A stretch of DNA of 6,372 nucleotides from JAZNQN01 sp045656005 (lineage in GTDB: Bacteria; Bacillota; Clostridia; UMGS1883; UMGS1540): assembly GCA_045656005.1 (NCBI GenBank), contig JAZOQG010000045.1:1-6372 (forward strand). The letters are read 5' to 3'. Below the pieces are notes generated by a model. That model had not been told where the DNA came from, did not search any database, and saw only the letters and a list, made by a program, of their open reading frames with translations. A program made the position numbers and the translations under genes. Position 1 is the stretch's first letter, and the number at the start of each line of letters is the position of its first letter. Positions 5,678 through 6,372 of this stretch are shown here, in pieces.

Positions 5678-6157
5678 ATGGTAGAAATTTTAATGGAAAA
5701 CGGCGGAGTAATAGAGCTTGAGCTTTACCCCGACAAAGCACCCATAACAGTTAAAAATTTTGAGAAACTCGTTTCCGAAGGATTTTATGACGGACTTACT
5801 TTTCACAGAATTATCGAAGGCTTTATGATTCAGGGCGGAGACCCCCAGGGTACAGGCATGGGCGGCTCTGATGAAAATATTAAAGGCGAATTTAAATTAA
5901 ACGGCGTAGATAATGACATTTCTCATAAAAGAGGGGTAATTTCCATGGCACGCGCGATGGACCCCAATAGTGCATCGTCACAGTTTTTCATTTGCCACCA
6001 GGACAGTGAGTTTTTAGACGGTCAGTATGCGGCATTTGGAATGATGACCAAAGGATTTGAAGTTTTGGATGAACTTGCCAAAACACCTGTGCTTGATAAT
6101 AACGGCACCGTGCCCCGCATGGCTCAGCCAAAAATTAAAAGCATCAAAATAAAATAA
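5678..6157 (+). CDS. ppiB: Cyclophilin-type peptidyl-prolyl cis-trans isomerase, 159 aa
   Basis: A single-domain cyclophilin that speeds proline isomerisation during protein folding. There is no signal peptide, so it is cytosolic. The active site is recognisable: FHRIIEGFMIQGGD (42-55) supplies catalytic Arg44, Phe49, Met50 and Gln52, equivalent to human CypA Arg55, Phe60, Met61 and Gln63. SQFFICHQ (101-108) supplies Gln102 and Phe104, and EFLDGQYAAFG (111-121) closes the pocket. The position matching human Trp121 is Phe112, as in E. coli PpiB, where it goes with weak cyclosporin A binding. The human His126 position is Tyr117. Length is typical for bacterial PpiB. GGAGG (5664-5668) is 9 bases before the ATG. 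A perfect promoter precedes it and gap follows after 53 bases. Confidence 0.95.
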   Translation: MVEILMENGGVIELELYPDKAPITVKNFEKLVSEGFYDGLTFHRIIEGFMIQGGDPQGTGMGGSDENIKGEFKLNGVDNDISHKRGVISMARAMDPNSASSQFFICHQDSEFLDGQYAAFGMMTKGFEVLDELAKTPVLDNNGTVPRMAQPKIKSIKIK

Positions 6158-6159
6158 GG

Positions 6160-6178
6160 TAATAAATTTAATTTATTA
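6160..6178. repeat. AT-only palindrome between ppiB and gap
   Basis: TAATAAATT (6160-6168) and AATTTATTA (6170-6178) are perfect complements around one base. The site starts two bases after the ppiB stop. It could be a regulator-binding site for gap or ppiB, but A/T palindromes are common in such DNA. As a terminator it would be poor, having no GC pairs. No clear -35/-10 pair was found for gap. Confidence 0.35.
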
Positions 6179-6210
6179 TACAAAAATCAAATTATTGGAG
6201 GTTTTTTAAG

Positions 6211-6372
6211 ATGGCAGTAAAAGTTGCAATCAACGGATTCGGAAGAATCGGACGTTTGGCTTTCCGTCAGATGTTCGGTGCAGAGGGTTATGAGGTAGTA
6301 GCAATAAACGACCTTACAAGCCCTAAAGTATTGGCTCACCTTTTAAAGTACGATTCATCACAGGGCAGATAT
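6211..6372 (+). CDS. gap: Glyceraldehyde-3-phosphate dehydrogenase, N-terminal part (cut by window edge)
   Basis: The 54 visible codons encode the start of the glycolytic GAPDH, which oxidises glyceraldehyde 3-phosphate to 1,3-bisphosphoglycerate with NAD. The Rossmann-fold dinucleotide motif INGFGRIGR is at residues 7-15. AINDL (31-35) follows the second beta strand, with Asp34 as the usual NAD-preferring residue. LAHLLKYDSSQGRY (41-54) is highly conserved in the family. The catalytic Cys lies beyond the window. TGGAGG (6196-6201) is 9 bases before the ATG. It may be co-transcribed with ppiB or have its own promoter in the AT-rich gap. Confidence 0.96.
   Translation, partial: MAVKVAINGFGRIGRLAFRQMFGAEGYEVVAINDLTSPKVLAHLLKYDSSQGRY

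Overview
The window looks like a chromosomal segment of a low-GC Gram-positive bacterium, most likely a gut-type member of the Clostridia. The signs are AT-rich DNA, AGGAGG-type ribosome binding sites, an MBOAT acyltransferase followed by a DHHW-family protein, a short Clostridia-style lipoprotein, and one textbook sigma-A promoter. I cannot name the species.

Positions 1-1645 (minus strand) carry a compact operon of phage ancestry. The first gene (TTG start at 1645) resembles a phage terminase small subunit. It is coupled by a TAATG overlap to a 414-residue protein with four copies of an NPHAVTKSQVGL-type repeat, two QHPISAI motifs and a beta-rich C-terminal domain, as in phage tail-fibre-like proteins. 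A third gene begins at an ATGATG overlapping the tail-like gene's stop codon and runs out of the window. No large terminase, portal or capsid gene lies between the two main genes, which is unusual for a phage.

Positions 1646-2130 form a 485-base gene-free spacer between the divergent gene groups. It is full of inverted repeats: a 16-bp pair enclosing two hairpins (1815-1952), then two strong GC-rich or perfect hairpins (2020-2043, 2050-2072). It looks like a composite dispersed repeat or a structured RNA.

Positions 2131-5460 (plus strand) form a three-gene operon: a lipoprotein, an AlgI/DltB-like MBOAT membrane O-acyltransferase, and a membrane-anchored DHHW protein related to AlgJ/AlgX. It ends at a strong intrinsic terminator. 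The MBOAT and DHHW proteins together suggest transfer of an acyl (probably acetyl) group onto an extracellular glycan. The lipoprotein is probably a surface accessory. The 98 bases between lipoprotein and MBOAT are nearly filled by an array of four TCGATAT heptamers at 20-22 base intervals, each followed by a different self-complementary hairpin. I consider this the most curious feature of the window.

Positions 5461-6372 (plus strand) are housekeeping: a consensus promoter, a cyclophilin-type peptidyl-prolyl isomerase (ppiB), and the first 54 codons of glyceraldehyde-3-phosphate dehydrogenase (gap), cut by the window edge.
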